Origin: Legionella steelei
Lineage (GTDB): Bacteria > Pseudomonadota > Gammaproteobacteria > Legionellales > Legionellaceae
Direction of reading: 5' to 3'
Length of the DNA stretch: 61,973 nt
Assembly: GCF_001468005.1 (NCBI RefSeq)
Contig: NZ_LNYY01000002.1
Span: 1-61,973 of the forward strand
Part shown: positions 41,063 through 52,352 of the stretch, in pieces
Numbering within the stretch: position 1 is the stretch's first letter
Layout: each line of letters opens with the position of its first letter
Program-made: the position numbers and the translations under genes
The notes under the pieces: model-generated
Told to the model about the DNA's origin: nothing
Databases searched by the model: none
Seen by the model: the letters and a program-made list of their open reading frames with translations, nothing else

Positions 41063-43219
41063 TTAACCTTTCATTTCCTGATATTCAAAATGCCCCTTGT
41101 GCGAGTTAAGTAAGCGTAGGCCATTCGCAACAACAATTAAGCTTGCACCCATATCAGCAAATACCGCCATCCAAAGTGTTGCTAACCCTCCTAAGGCCAG
41201 AATAAAAAACACCCCTTTTATGACAAGGGATAACGTAATATTTTGGCGAAGAATACGCGCTGTTCTTCGGCTTAAATCAATGTATAAAGGAAGCATGGCT
41301 AAATTATCGTTCATTAACGCAACATCCGCCGTTTCTAAAGCGGTATCGGTGCCTTTCCCCATCGCAAAACTAATCGTGGCTTTAGCCAAGGCAGGGGCAT
41401 CATTGATTCCATCACCCACCATTCCCACTATTTTATACTGCTCCAAAAGGCGATTAATTGCTTGTAATTTTTCAGTAGGCAAGACATTTGCTTGCACCTC
41501 ATCAATCCCCACTTCCTTGGCAATAGCTTGAGCGGTCAGCGCATTATCACCCGTTAACATCGCCGTTTTAAGTCCTTGGTGATGCAAGGTGTCAATTGCC
41601 CATTTGCTCGTAGCACGAAGCGTATCGGCCACCGCAAAAACGGCTAAAACAACTGCTGAATTACTTAAAATAACGGTTGTTTTTCCTTCTTCTTCCAAAC
41701 GCTTGAGCTCTTGCTCTACAGCAAGAGAGCATACATTATTATCTTCTGCCAACTGATGATTCCCGACGTAATAGAGTTCTTGACCAATTGTTCCTTGCAC
41801 TCCACGACCGGGAAGGGCTGAAAATTGCTCTACTTCAAGCAAAGACTCATCAAGTTGATTTTGCTGCCAATACTCCACCAAAGCATGCGCAACTGGATGT
41901 TCCGAATGACTATCAAGGCTTGCAGCAAGTAGTAATAAATACGCTTCAGGTTGTTTTTTATCGTAGGTGATAAAATCAGTCACTACGGGTTTTCCTTCGG
42001 TTAAAGTGCCCGTTTTGTCCAGAGCAATTAATTTGAGCTGGTGTCCCATTTCTAAATAACTGCCTCCTTTGATAAGAAGACCGTGCTGTGCTGCTGCAGC
42101 CAATCCGCTGACTACCGTCACCGGCGTGGAGATAACCAAAGCACAGGGACAAGCAATAACTAATAACGTTAAGGCTTTATAAATCCAATCATAAAAAGGG
42201 TAGCCAAACGCCAAAGGAGGAATAAGTGCGATTAAAATTGCTATCAACACCATAATAGGGGTGTAATATTTTGCAAACTCATCAACAAAGCGCTGCGTTG
42301 GAGCGCGTTCACTTTGTGCCTGCTCAATGGCTTTTCCAATCTTAGCAAGCAACGTATCACCCGATGCCTTACTGACCCTAACTTCAAAAGTGCCGTGCTC
42401 ATTTAAAGTTCCCGCAAACACCCCATCACCTACATACTTGCTTACCGGCATGGACTCGCCTGTAATCGGTGCTTGATTCACCGTGCTTTGTCCCGATATC
42501 AATACCCCATCAAGTGGGATACGCTCACCAGGTTTTACTTTAAACACTGCACCAACGGCAACCTCTTCTACAGGCAAAGTCTGCCATTGACCATTATCCA
42601 TCTTAATCTGAGCCACCTCAGGCGCAATCTGCATGAGACTGCGGATGGCCAAGCGTGCCTTATCCAGAGAATACCGCTCAATGCGCTCAGCAAGAGCAAA
42701 TAAAACGGTAACCATTGCGGCTTCCGGCCAGGCTCCTATAAACAGTGCCCCTGTGATGGCAATCAACATTAAACTATTAATGTTCATGGCTTTGGTACGC
42801 AACGCAAGCAAACCCTTTTTAAGAGTAGGTGGGCCACTTAAGATAATGGCCAGCACCGCAGAAAGAATAACCCAAATTGATTGCTCACTCGCCCAGAAAT
42901 AAGCCATTAATTCAGAACCAAGCGCTAAAAAACCTGCCAAAGCAATAAATGGCCATGAGGAATCCACTCGCCTCTTCTCTTCTGTTGCTGAAGAGGTGCT
43001 GCCCTGAGTGCGCACACTCATGCCCAATGCTTCGATTTGTTTTTGCAATACATCAATCGCTGCAAGCCGATGATGCACGGTCACCTCTTCTGCAATGAAA
43101 TTAAAGTCCATCTGTTCCACTTCAGGTATCATTTCTAATTGCCGCCTGATTAATTGCTCTTCAGACGGGCAATCCAATCCTGCAACAAAAAAAGTGGTTA
43201 AGGTGAGAGGCGTTGTCAT
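41063..43219 (-). CDS. zntA: P1B-type Zn(II)/Cd(II)/Pb(II)-exporting ATPase
   Basis: About 718 residues from ATG 43219, chosen because MTTPLTLTTFFVAGLDCPSE follows GGGAGC and opens the metal-binding domain; a longer frame to 43282 reads through the upstream gene. The N-terminal metal domain has GLDCPSEEQ rather than C-x-x-C. The core has the metal-channel CPC (VIACPCALVIS), the phosphorylation site DKTGTLTEG, the SEHPVAHAL His-Pro motif and the MVGDGINDAPALA hinge. The tail fits the Zn/Cd/Pb subtype. It pumps toxic divalent metal out of the cytoplasm. The start overlaps the stop of the zinc-ribbon gene (ATGA), under control of the ArsR/SmtB-type repressor. Confidence 0.94.
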   Translation of the reverse strand: MTTPLTLTTFFVAGLDCPSEEQLIRRQLEMIPEVEQMDFNFIAEEVTVHHRLAAIDVLQKQIEALGMSVRTQGSTSSATEEKRRVDSSWPFIALAGFLALGSELMAYFWASEQSIWVILSAVLAIILSGPPTLKKGLLALRTKAMNINSLMLIAITGALFIGAWPEAAMVTVLFALAERIERYSLDKARLAIRSLMQIAPEVAQIKMDNGQWQTLPVEEVAVGAVFKVKPGERIPLDGVLISGQSTVNQAPITGESMPVSKYVGDGVFAGTLNEHGTFEVRVSKASGDTLLAKIGKAIEQAQSERAPTQRFVDEFAKYYTPIMVLIAILIALIPPLAFGYPFYDWIYKALTLLVIACPCALVISTPVTVVSGLAAAAQHGLLIKGGSYLEMGHQLKLIALDKTGTLTEGKPVVTDFITYDKKQPEAYLLLLAASLDSHSEHPVAHALVEYWQQNQLDESLLEVEQFSALPGRGVQGTIGQELYYVGNHQLAEDNNVCSLAVEQELKRLEEEGKTTVILSNSAVVLAVFAVADTLRATSKWAIDTLHHQGLKTAMLTGDNALTAQAIAKEVGIDEVQANVLPTEKLQAINRLLEQYKIVGMVGDGINDAPALAKATISFAMGKGTDTALETADVALMNDNLAMLPLYIDLSRRTARILRQNITLSLVIKGVFFILALGGLATLWMAVFADMGASLIVVANGLRLLNSHKGHFEYQEMKG

Positions 43220-43488
43220 AATGAGCTCCCGCATTGGCCAAAAAATTTCGCCCCTGCAGCAACTGTAGCGCCACAAGTGCATTGAGTATTCTCAAGACCG
43301 CTCCCACATTGACTGCAAAAACGTGCCCCAGATGCAAGAGAAACCTTACAACGTGGGCAGCTCACTCCTCCTATTTCAAGATTTTTGGAATAATTATTGT
43401 GTTTGTTTCTTTGACCATGATGAGAATTTCTGTATCCATCAGAGTGGCCACCAAGATAATTGCCAAGCATTCGTTTTAAAAAACTCAT
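43216..43488 (-). CDS. Double zinc-ribbon protein
   Basis: About 90 residues from ATG 43488 (GGAGAATTAAC ahead of it). The N-terminus is basic and His/Asn-rich (GYRNSHHGQRNKHNNYSKN). Two treble-clef-like ribbons follow: SCPRCKVSLASGARFCSQCG, then CTCGATVAAGAKFFGQCG; the second has lost one Cys (FFGQC). It begins one base after the arsR stop codon and overlaps the ATPase start, so it is firmly within the operon. A zinc-binding or sensing helper role is plausible but unproven. Confidence 0.7.
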   Translation of the reverse strand: MSFLKRMLGNYLGGHSDGYRNSHHGQRNKHNNYSKNLEIGGVSCPRCKVSLASGARFCSQCGSGLENTQCTCGATVAAGAKFFGQCGSSL

Positions 43489-43489
43489 G

Positions 43490-43792
43490 TTAATTCTCCG
43501 TCTCTTCAGTAAAGTGCTTGAGCATGTCTGTAAGGATACAACGTACATGGACGTCATAAATGCTGTAGTATATATGTTTGCCATCGCGATTGGCCATTAG
43601 AAGCCTGGCTGAGCGCAATAAACTTAAATGATGACTGGCTAAGGGCACGGAAAGTTGCAATTGTTCCGCCAATTCCGAAACTGATTTAGGGCCTTCAAAG
43701 CATACTATAAGGAGCTTTAGGCGATTAGGCTCGCCCATCAAATGTAAGATATCGCTTAAGGTAATGATTTGGTCTTGAGTTAACATAATCAA
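43490..43792 (-). CDS. smtB: ArsR/SmtB-family zinc-responsive repressor
   Basis: 100 residues with a winged helix-turn-helix: MGEPNRLKLLIVCF, VSELAEQLQLSVPLASHHLS, then NRDGKHIYYSI. In the last helix the residues Asp, His (+2), His (+13) and Glu (+16) of DVHVRCILTDMLKHFTEE reproduce exactly the spacing of the alpha5 zinc site of SmtB (D104/H106/H117/E120). This predicts dissociation from DNA upon Zn(II) binding. It is the first gene of the zinc-ribbon/ATPase/CDF operon, and a 9-2-9 palindrome lies between its promoter and start. Confidence 0.9.
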   Translation of the reverse strand: MIMLTQDQIITLSDILHLMGEPNRLKLLIVCFEGPKSVSELAEQLQLSVPLASHHLSLLRSARLLMANRDGKHIYYSIYDVHVRCILTDMLKHFTEETEN

Positions 43793-43798
43793 TCAAAC

Positions 43799-43849
43799 AG
43801 TTAAATAAGTATTTAACTATTAATATAGCCAAATACATGGTTTTGTCAA
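43799..43849 (-). promoter_or_regulatory. Promoter and ArsR/SmtB operator of the zinc operon
   Basis: On the minus strand, TTGACA (complement at 43844-43849) and TATATT (43822-43827) are 16 bp apart. Immediately downstream is the perfect palindrome AGTTAAATA-AG-TATTTAACT (43799-43818), where a repressor would cover the transcription start. Confidence 0.78.
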
Positions 43850-43994
43850 ATCACTATATCCCGAGTTGTGTTGCACTTTATATAGACAATTAATTTCATA
43901 TCGTTAGCAAAGAGGAATAACAACTATTTAAAAGAGCGTCTCATTAAAGACAGCGCATGCTGTTAACGATTGCAACACTTAAATGGTTTATTAT

Positions 43995-44477
43995 CTACTT
44001 TTCTTTTTTAATGAATGAGATGCTTCCAGCTCTTTCCAAAATAGCAGCATCGACTAAATCGAAATTCTCGGTATTTAACCTCTGTCGTAATTGTTCTAAC
44101 AAATCATTTTCACTGATACTGAAACGACGCATGTTATTATAATTGAATATTCCATTCTCTATTAGGTAATGAGAACATCCTTTAAATAGAAACCCGATAC
44201 CCTTAAAATAAAAACAGAGTTTAGATAATATAAAGTGGAATATTATCAGAGTGATCAGACCTTCTACAGTAAGTCCCAGTGAGTTTGCCCCTACAATACC
44301 CCTGCTGATCAACCCTCCAGAAATGGTAATGATTAAAAAATCTAACGGAGTATTTAAACTAAACCGATGATTGGTAAAACGGATACATAGCACACTTAAA
44401 ACAAATAGAATCAAACAACGGATCCAGGCACAAATATATCCCTGACCACTATTAATCCAATCAATATATTCCATCAA
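43995..44477 (-). CDS. DUF421 (YetF-like) membrane protein
   Basis: 160 residues with three membrane helices (near 15-35, 47-65 and 72-92) and a soluble C-terminal domain. SLNTPLDFLIITISGGLISR and ENGIFNYNNMRRFSISENDL followed by LEQLRQRLN are DUF421 hallmarks. Function is unknown in most bacteria; YetF-type proteins affect spore or envelope properties. It stands alone between two metal operons, with its own start after a sparse intergenic region. Confidence 0.85.
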   Translation of the reverse strand: MMEYIDWINSGQGYICAWIRCLILFVLSVLCIRFTNHRFSLNTPLDFLIITISGGLISRGIVGANSLGLTVEGLITLIIFHFILSKLCFYFKGIGFLFKGCSHYLIENGIFNYNNMRRFSISENDLLEQLRQRLNTENFDLVDAAILERAGSISFIKKEK

Positions 44478-44588
44478 TTATCCTTACAAGTGCGTTACAG
44501 ACAGCTCATTTGGGACGGAAAATTTCTAACTGTTTTAAGCATGAAACTCCCTATTCTACTTATTGGTGCGATGATTTTTATAAAATCG

Positions 44589-47726
<3,138 letters not shown>

Positions 47727-47732
47727 TTATCC

Positions 47733-48977
47733 TTAGTCGTCGTGGCTTGCGCCTTCCTTGCCAAGCTCGGCTTTAACAAAAAAGCTGTTCTTGGTGACAT
47801 ATTTTTGTCCAGCACGCAATCCTGAAAGTACCTCAGCCCATTGATTATCCTGCTGGCCTAGGGTGACAGGCGTGGCTTCAAAAAAATCCCCTTGTTGGAC
47901 AAACACCACCTCTTGTTCCCCCATACGTTGAATTGCTGAGAGACGAACAGCCACCGAAACGGCTCTTTCTTTAATAATAATTTCCCCATTCACATACATG
48001 CCTGGAAGCCACAGACGAGGCGTATTGGGCAAGACCGCACGGGCCAGTGTCGTTTGACTGTCTTCAATTCCTAGCGGTGAAATATAGAAAATAGTGCTCG
48101 TTGAATCAGGCTTTCCTTCATCACCGGTTACTCTGACTGTCATGCCTTTTTTCACTAAAGACGCTTCTTTACGGTATAAGGTAAAATCAGCCCAGACATC
48201 ATTTAAATTAGCCACATCGTAAATTGGTTTGGTGCCTTGTGCCATCTCACCATTGGTCGCATATTTTTGTACGATGGTACCCGTAATGGGTGCGTTAATC
48301 GTGTAGTTTTGTAGGCTTTCATTGCTCTCAATAGTGACTAATGGCTCACCTTTTATCACTTCTTCGCCTAAGATTTTATTCATGGTTTTAATAATGCCTG
48401 CGTAACGGGGGTATATAGGTGCCATTGTGTCGCGGTTGGGTACTATTTTTCCGACTACTTTTAATTGGGTTTTTATGGTTTGCTCTTGGGCCGTTTCAGT
48501 TTGGATGTCTGCGGCATTAAGCGTTGAGGGAAGCAACGTCACACGCCCCTCATAGCTTGGATAATTCCATTGATAGGTTTTGCCTGATAATGTGAGTTTA
48601 ACAGCCACATCAAACGAATGAGGCTCGGGAATGGCTTGATTGCTTTGTAGAAAGCCATCATTAGGTTCAAAAGTAATACGGTCTTTATTTTGATTAAATC
48701 GCGTAAGCTCAAGAGTAAGCTTGGTATCAGCAGACAAAGCCTGCTTATCGTTTTGATAAAGATAGGCACGAAAATGAGGTGGCATTCCTTGGCTAAAGAG
48801 AACAAGCTCAAGACTTACATTCTCTTGCTTTAGCAATCGACCCCCATGAGGCCCTTTTTCAACCACTTCTTCGGTTTTCTCACCCATACTGGCCTCATTG
48901 GCCCACGTAATCGACGTATTCAAACTTACCAGAAACAAAAAAAGGGTGAGAAAGGTTCTTAGTGACAGGCAGATCAT
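47733..48977 (-). CDS. helB: HelB/CzcB-type periplasmic adaptor
   Basis: 414 residues. Signal peptide (1-26), then an N-terminal extra domain beginning VEKGPHGGRLLKQENVSLEL, the H-G-G motif common in CzcB-type adaptors. The adaptor body includes VVGKIVPNRDTMAPIYPRY, ITGTIVQKYATNGEMAQGT and VWADFTLYRKEASLV. It bridges HelA and HelC. Its start overlaps the HelC stop by four bases and its stop lies 9 bp before helA. Confidence 0.92.
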   Translation of the reverse strand: MICLSLRTFLTLFLFLVSLNTSITWANEASMGEKTEEVVEKGPHGGRLLKQENVSLELVLFSQGMPPHFRAYLYQNDKQALSADTKLTLELTRFNQNKDRITFEPNDGFLQSNQAIPEPHSFDVAVKLTLSGKTYQWNYPSYEGRVTLLPSTLNAADIQTETAQEQTIKTQLKVVGKIVPNRDTMAPIYPRYAGIIKTMNKILGEEVIKGEPLVTIESNESLQNYTINAPITGTIVQKYATNGEMAQGTKPIYDVANLNDVWADFTLYRKEASLVKKGMTVRVTGDEGKPDSTSTIFYISPLGIEDSQTTLARAVLPNTPRLWLPGMYVNGEIIIKERAVSVAVRLSAIQRMGEQEVVFVQQGDFFEATPVTLGQQDNQWAEVLSGLRAGQKYVTKNSFFVKAELGKEGASHDD

Positions 48978-50221
48978 TTACTCTCCTTGGTCGGATGAAG
49001 GCCCAAAAGTCCCGTGAGTTGAATTAATGTTTTATGAAAATCAGCATGGGCCTGCTGATAATGGCGCTCCTCTTCAAATAAGGTGTTTAAAGAAAGCGAT
49101 AATTCAATGTAGGTGTAACGCCCCATTTTATACCCCTCTTGGGCCAAGGTAATGGATTTTCGCGCTAGAGGAAGCAATGAGTTGCTCACCAGATTGGCTT
49201 CGTATTGACTTTGTTGGGCTTGCAAGTACACGGTGTAGACGTTCTGTCGTACATCAAGACGTGCGCCTTGGTACATATGGGCTGTTTGGGTGTATTGCGC
49301 CTCAGCAGTGAGGATTTTTCCTTGGTTTCTATCAAACACAGGAACTTGGGCGTAAGCTGATGCTACTGCGGCATTGCTGTCATCATCCGAAAAATGCCGA
49401 CCTCCTAATTGAATGTTTAAGTCAGGCCATACTGCTTTTTTAACCGCCGTGATGGTGGCACGCTTGGCCTGTAACTGAATTTGTATTTGTTGCAACAGGG
49501 GGTTTTGCGGCAGTTTTTTGATTAATTGCGACCACTTTAAGGTCACATCAGGCAGGCCTTTGTCGATTAAGGGGCGGTCTACTCTTAATCCATCGCCTAA
49601 GAGTCGTGATAATTTAGCACGTTGCGCTAGAGCGTCTCTGCCTGCCTTTTTCTCCTGAATACGCGCATCGCCTAAGCGTACTTGAGCCAGGCGCAAATCC
49701 AGTTCCGCACCCGCACCTGCTTTTACGCGTCTATCAATGGCCACCACAATCTCTTGATTTAATCGAGTTAATTTTTTCGTGACCTGATGCCACTGCCCTG
49801 CATACAACGCATCCACATAAGTCATCCCCACATTAATGTACAGTGTTGCCTTATACACCTGAATTTGCGCTAAGGAAGCCAGGTAATCACCGTAGGTGGC
49901 TTTTTGTTGGTAGTGTAAACGGTTTCCCAAAGGGATGGGTTGTGTAATAGATGCGGTAGTTTCTGCCGCTTCAAAGCTTGAATAAGAACCAGAGCCGCCA
50001 AAATTTTCTGCGGTTAGCGCCACTTGAGGATTGGGATAAAGGCCGCTTTGAATAAAAGTGCCGCGCATCGCGCGCGCCTTATCCATTTCAGCTTGCAACT
50101 CGGGGTTATTGCGATAAGCAATGCCCAGGGCTTGTTTGAACGTCAAAGGACTAGCCGCAAGCCCTTCGTTCATTATAAAGCTCATTGCACTACAAAGAAC
50201 TGAATAAATTAAATAACGCAT
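48974..50221 (-). CDS. helC: HelC/CzcC-type outer-membrane efflux factor
   Basis: 415 residues. Signal peptide (to about 22), then two TolC-type repeats: LTFKQALGIAYRNNPELQAE with EAAETTASITQPIPLGNRLH, and WPDLNIQLGGRHFSDDDSN with ASAYAQVPVFDRNQGKI. Long alpha-helical segments complete the tunnel. It is the first gene of the hel operon. It may also serve the CusBA pump, whose own channel gene is truncated at 25353. Confidence 0.92.
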   Translation of the reverse strand: MRYLIYSVLCSAMSFIMNEGLAASPLTFKQALGIAYRNNPELQAEMDKARAMRGTFIQSGLYPNPQVALTAENFGGSGSYSSFEAAETTASITQPIPLGNRLHYQQKATYGDYLASLAQIQVYKATLYINVGMTYVDALYAGQWHQVTKKLTRLNQEIVVAIDRRVKAGAGAELDLRLAQVRLGDARIQEKKAGRDALAQRAKLSRLLGDGLRVDRPLIDKGLPDVTLKWSQLIKKLPQNPLLQQIQIQLQAKRATITAVKKAVWPDLNIQLGGRHFSDDDSNAAVASAYAQVPVFDRNQGKILTAEAQYTQTAHMYQGARLDVRQNVYTVYLQAQQSQYEANLVSNSLLPLARKSITLAQEGYKMGRYTYIELSLSLNTLFEEERHYQQAHADFHKTLIQLTGLLGLHPTKESK

Positions 50222-50368
50222 TCCCTACCTATTAAGTAATCCATAACAAATTTTGTTGTTCCAGTGTACCTTGATTTTGAGTCTTGATACATCCTATAGC
50301 TAAAGAATGAAGAAAAATCTAAAGCTAATCCACTGAAATGATTCTCATATTGGTATACACTGCTCTTT

Positions 50369-51127
50369 ATGACCCCTCGTCCTATTTATCTTATGTTCAT
50401 GCGATTGTTCTTTGTTTTATTCATGCTCTTAACTGCTGAGCTAAGGGCCCAATCGTTAACCATCGGGATAGTAGCATATGATCCACCGTTTTCAATGAGT
50501 GCCGATCAAAATCATTTCTTTGGATTTGATATCGAGCTCATGACTGAATTATGCAAGCAAATTAAAGCCCAATGTCAATTTAAACCCATGCTGTTTAACA
50601 CATTGTTTACTGACTTAAATGCAGGTAAAATTGACTTGGCAATTGCCGCAATTACCATCACCAATGAACGGCAGCAAGCCTTTCTTTTTAGTCTTCCTTA
50701 TCTCGCCAGTGAAGCACGTTTTGTTACCACAAAAAACAACTCCATCAAGGCGCTGAAAAACCTTAACAATAAAACAATAGGCATTATCAAAGGCTCTCTA
50801 TTTAAACAATTAATCACTCAGGATTTTAAAACCAACTCGATTAAAGAATATCCCTCGACCAATCAACTAATAACTGCCTTAAATCAACACGAAGTGGATG
50901 CCCTATTGGTGGATGACTTTTCGGCTGATTATTGGATAGCCAATAATAACACCTTGTTTAAAGGATTGGGAAAGCCCTTTCCTGTAGGCATTGGTTATGG
51001 AATTATGGCTAAAATGAGCGCTTTGGCGTTGATAAATCAAATCAATAAAGCACTAAAACATCTTGAAAAAAATGGGATCTATTTGTCTTTATATCAAAAA
51101 TATTTTCACACCATACCCATGCATTAA
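50369..51127 (+). CDS. Family 3 periplasmic solute-binding protein
   Basis: 252 residues. A signal peptide ends near residue 27 (ELRAQ). The mature protein has LTIGIVAYDPPFSMSADQNH then FFGFDIELMTELCKQI, the SBP_bac_3 signature, followed by TLFTDLNAGKIDLAIAAITI with NERQQAFLFSLPY. Such proteins bind polar amino acids for ABC importers, but no transporter genes are beside it, so it may be an orphan receptor or sensor part. It diverges from the hel operon across about 150 bp. Confidence 0.86.
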   Translation: MTPRPIYLMFMRLFFVLFMLLTAELRAQSLTIGIVAYDPPFSMSADQNHFFGFDIELMTELCKQIKAQCQFKPMLFNTLFTDLNAGKIDLAIAAITITNERQQAFLFSLPYLASEARFVTTKNNSIKALKNLNNKTIGIIKGSLFKQLITQDFKTNSIKEYPSTNQLITALNQHEVDALLVDDFSADYWIANNNTLFKGLGKPFPVGIGYGIMAKMSALALINQINKALKHLEKNGIYLSLYQKYFHTIPMH

Positions 51128-51177
51128 TAGCAACCTTGTATTGTTTTTCTTAATCCCAATACTTTAATTTATTCTCG

Positions 51178-51320
51178 TTAATGATGTCCATGTCCGTGGC
51201 CATGCGGGTGATACCCCCACCAAATACTCGCTTAGGCGGTTTAGTGTTTTTTGAATCTTCTTTACTCGTAGCAGAGGTAGCGACCTTATTGAACATTAGA
51301 CTCCCAGCTTTTGGATGGTC
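51178..51320 (-). pseudogene. Decayed small His-rich peptide gene
   Basis: On the minus strand, MFNKVATSATSKEDSKNTKP then PKRVFGGG, after a one-base frame change in a G-run near 51210, leads to YHPHGHGHGHH and a stop at 51178. The clean histidine/glycine tail suggests a former metal-binding lipoprotein similar in style to the one at 40365-40529. The plus-strand frame opening over this stretch is its antisense. Confidence 0.42.
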
Positions 51321-51747
51321 TCCATCGTTCATTCCCAAGCGGCATGAAACACCAGCTGTTGATCTCTCCAAAGCAAGAAAAGACTTGCCTGACAGTGATG
51401 ATGAGATGTTTCAATTAAATAAGTTCCCTATCTTAAACAGTGACGAGGCATTGAAAAACTGTGCGACTCATGAGATGTTAAAGGAATTGTTAACCTTAAT
51501 GACTCAGGAACTTCCCACTGATTTGGAATGCATGAACAATGCCTTCAAGGCTCTTGATTATCCACTGGTTGAAAAAACCGCCCATAAAATAAAAGGTAGA
51601 GCGGTTTATGTAGGAACCATTCGTATGAAATACGCCTGTCAGTATGTTGAGCGCTACTGGAAAACAGGGCAACGTGAATTATTTGATGCACTCTATCATC
51701 AGGCAGTAAGTACTATAGAAGAAACCATCACCTATATTGAGGGCTAG
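51181..51747 (+). CDS. HPt phosphotransfer-domain protein, possibly a hybrid-kinase remnant
   Basis: The last 110 residues form an HPt domain. The phospho-accepting His lies in EKTAHKIKGRAVYVGTIRMK, followed by ACQYVERYWKTGQ, as in the C-terminal HPt modules of Legionella-type hybrid sensor kinases. The first 50 codons of the open frame are antisense to a decayed His-rich peptide, and the domain linker (HETPAVDLSKARKDLP) appears abruptly. The real start may thus be later (for example ATG 51406), or the gene is a fragment left after deletion of the kinase part. It could exchange phosphate with the stand-alone receiver at 40631. Confidence 0.7.
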   Translation: MMSMSVAMRVIPPPNTRLGGLVFFESSLLVAEVATLLNIRLPAFGWSPSFIPKRHETPAVDLSKARKDLPDSDDEMFQLNKFPILNSDEALKNCATHEMLKELLTLMTQELPTDLECMNNAFKALDYPLVEKTAHKIKGRAVYVGTIRMKYACQYVERYWKTGQRELFDALYHQAVSTIEETITYIEG

Positions 51748-51764
51748 TTGCAAAGAAATACTCC

Positions 51765-52055
51765 ATGAATAAAAAATTGTTTCATGCGATCGAACGCGAG
51801 TGTTTGATTTATTTATCCAAGAAAGAGGCCACACTTGAACTGCTTCGCCCGTTAATTAATGAATTTCTTTCCACACAACCAGAGCATCTACTGTTAATCC
51901 TGGCCAAAGAAGAACAAACGACTGATACAGTCAGTGAGGTAATCGCCCATCAATTCACCGATACCCATGATATTTTAATGCATCGAGTGATACACCACCT
52001 TAACGACCTGCTTTATGAAACCATCAAGCCTTATTATTTCCAGAATAAATGCTAA
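51765..52055 (+). CDS. Hypothetical 96-residue helical protein
   Basis: 96 residues, mostly predicted helix, with motifs ERECLIYLSKKEATLELLRP and LMHRVIHHLNDLLYETIKPY. No family recognised. It starts 17 bp after the HPt gene on the same strand, suggesting co-transcription and possibly a two-component-related role. Not otherwise assignable. Confidence 0.55.
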   Translation: MNKKLFHAIERECLIYLSKKEATLELLRPLINEFLSTQPEHLLLILAKEEQTTDTVSEVIAHQFTDTHDILMHRVIHHLNDLLYETIKPYYFQNKC

Positions 52056-52089
52056 TAAAAATCCACTCATCTCGTTATAACAAAAGCCA

Positions 52090-52305
52090 TCAGGAATCAG
52101 TTAATGTCTGCCCCTTCTCTTTCTTTAATTGCTCCTGTTTTTTTAAATAAATTTCCTGCCTGTTTATACTCACGTGTTTAGGCGCATCAATTCCCAATTT
52201 AAAATTTCCAAGTTCATGGGTTTTAAAAGGGGTAATCACCACCTTTTGATTGTTCTTCAACGTAATAATTAACTCAGATTCAAAAGCTACTGTTCTTATT
52301 TCCAT
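52090..52305 (-). CDS. csrA: Divergent CsrA-family RNA-binding regulator
   Basis: 71 residues. The C-terminal half GNFKLGIDAPKHVSINRQEIY matches the CsrA core (G-x-x-A/D-P-x-x-V-x-x-x-R-x-E-I-Y), including the RNA-contacting Arg. The N-terminus (MEIRTVAFESELIITLKNNQ) departs from the usual MLILTRR. CsrA binds GGA motifs in mRNA leaders and controls the transmissive switch of Legionella. Plasmid and ICE copies are known in the genus and often regulate the mobile element's own genes. The basic tail after residue 55 is typical. Confidence 0.85.
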   Translation of the reverse strand: MEIRTVAFESELIITLKNNQKVVITPFKTHELGNFKLGIDAPKHVSINRQEIYLKKQEQLKKEKGQTLTDS

Positions 52306-52352
52306 ATTGGTTTACTCGTTTTAGTTCAAAATAATTGCAAAAAAAGCACCGG

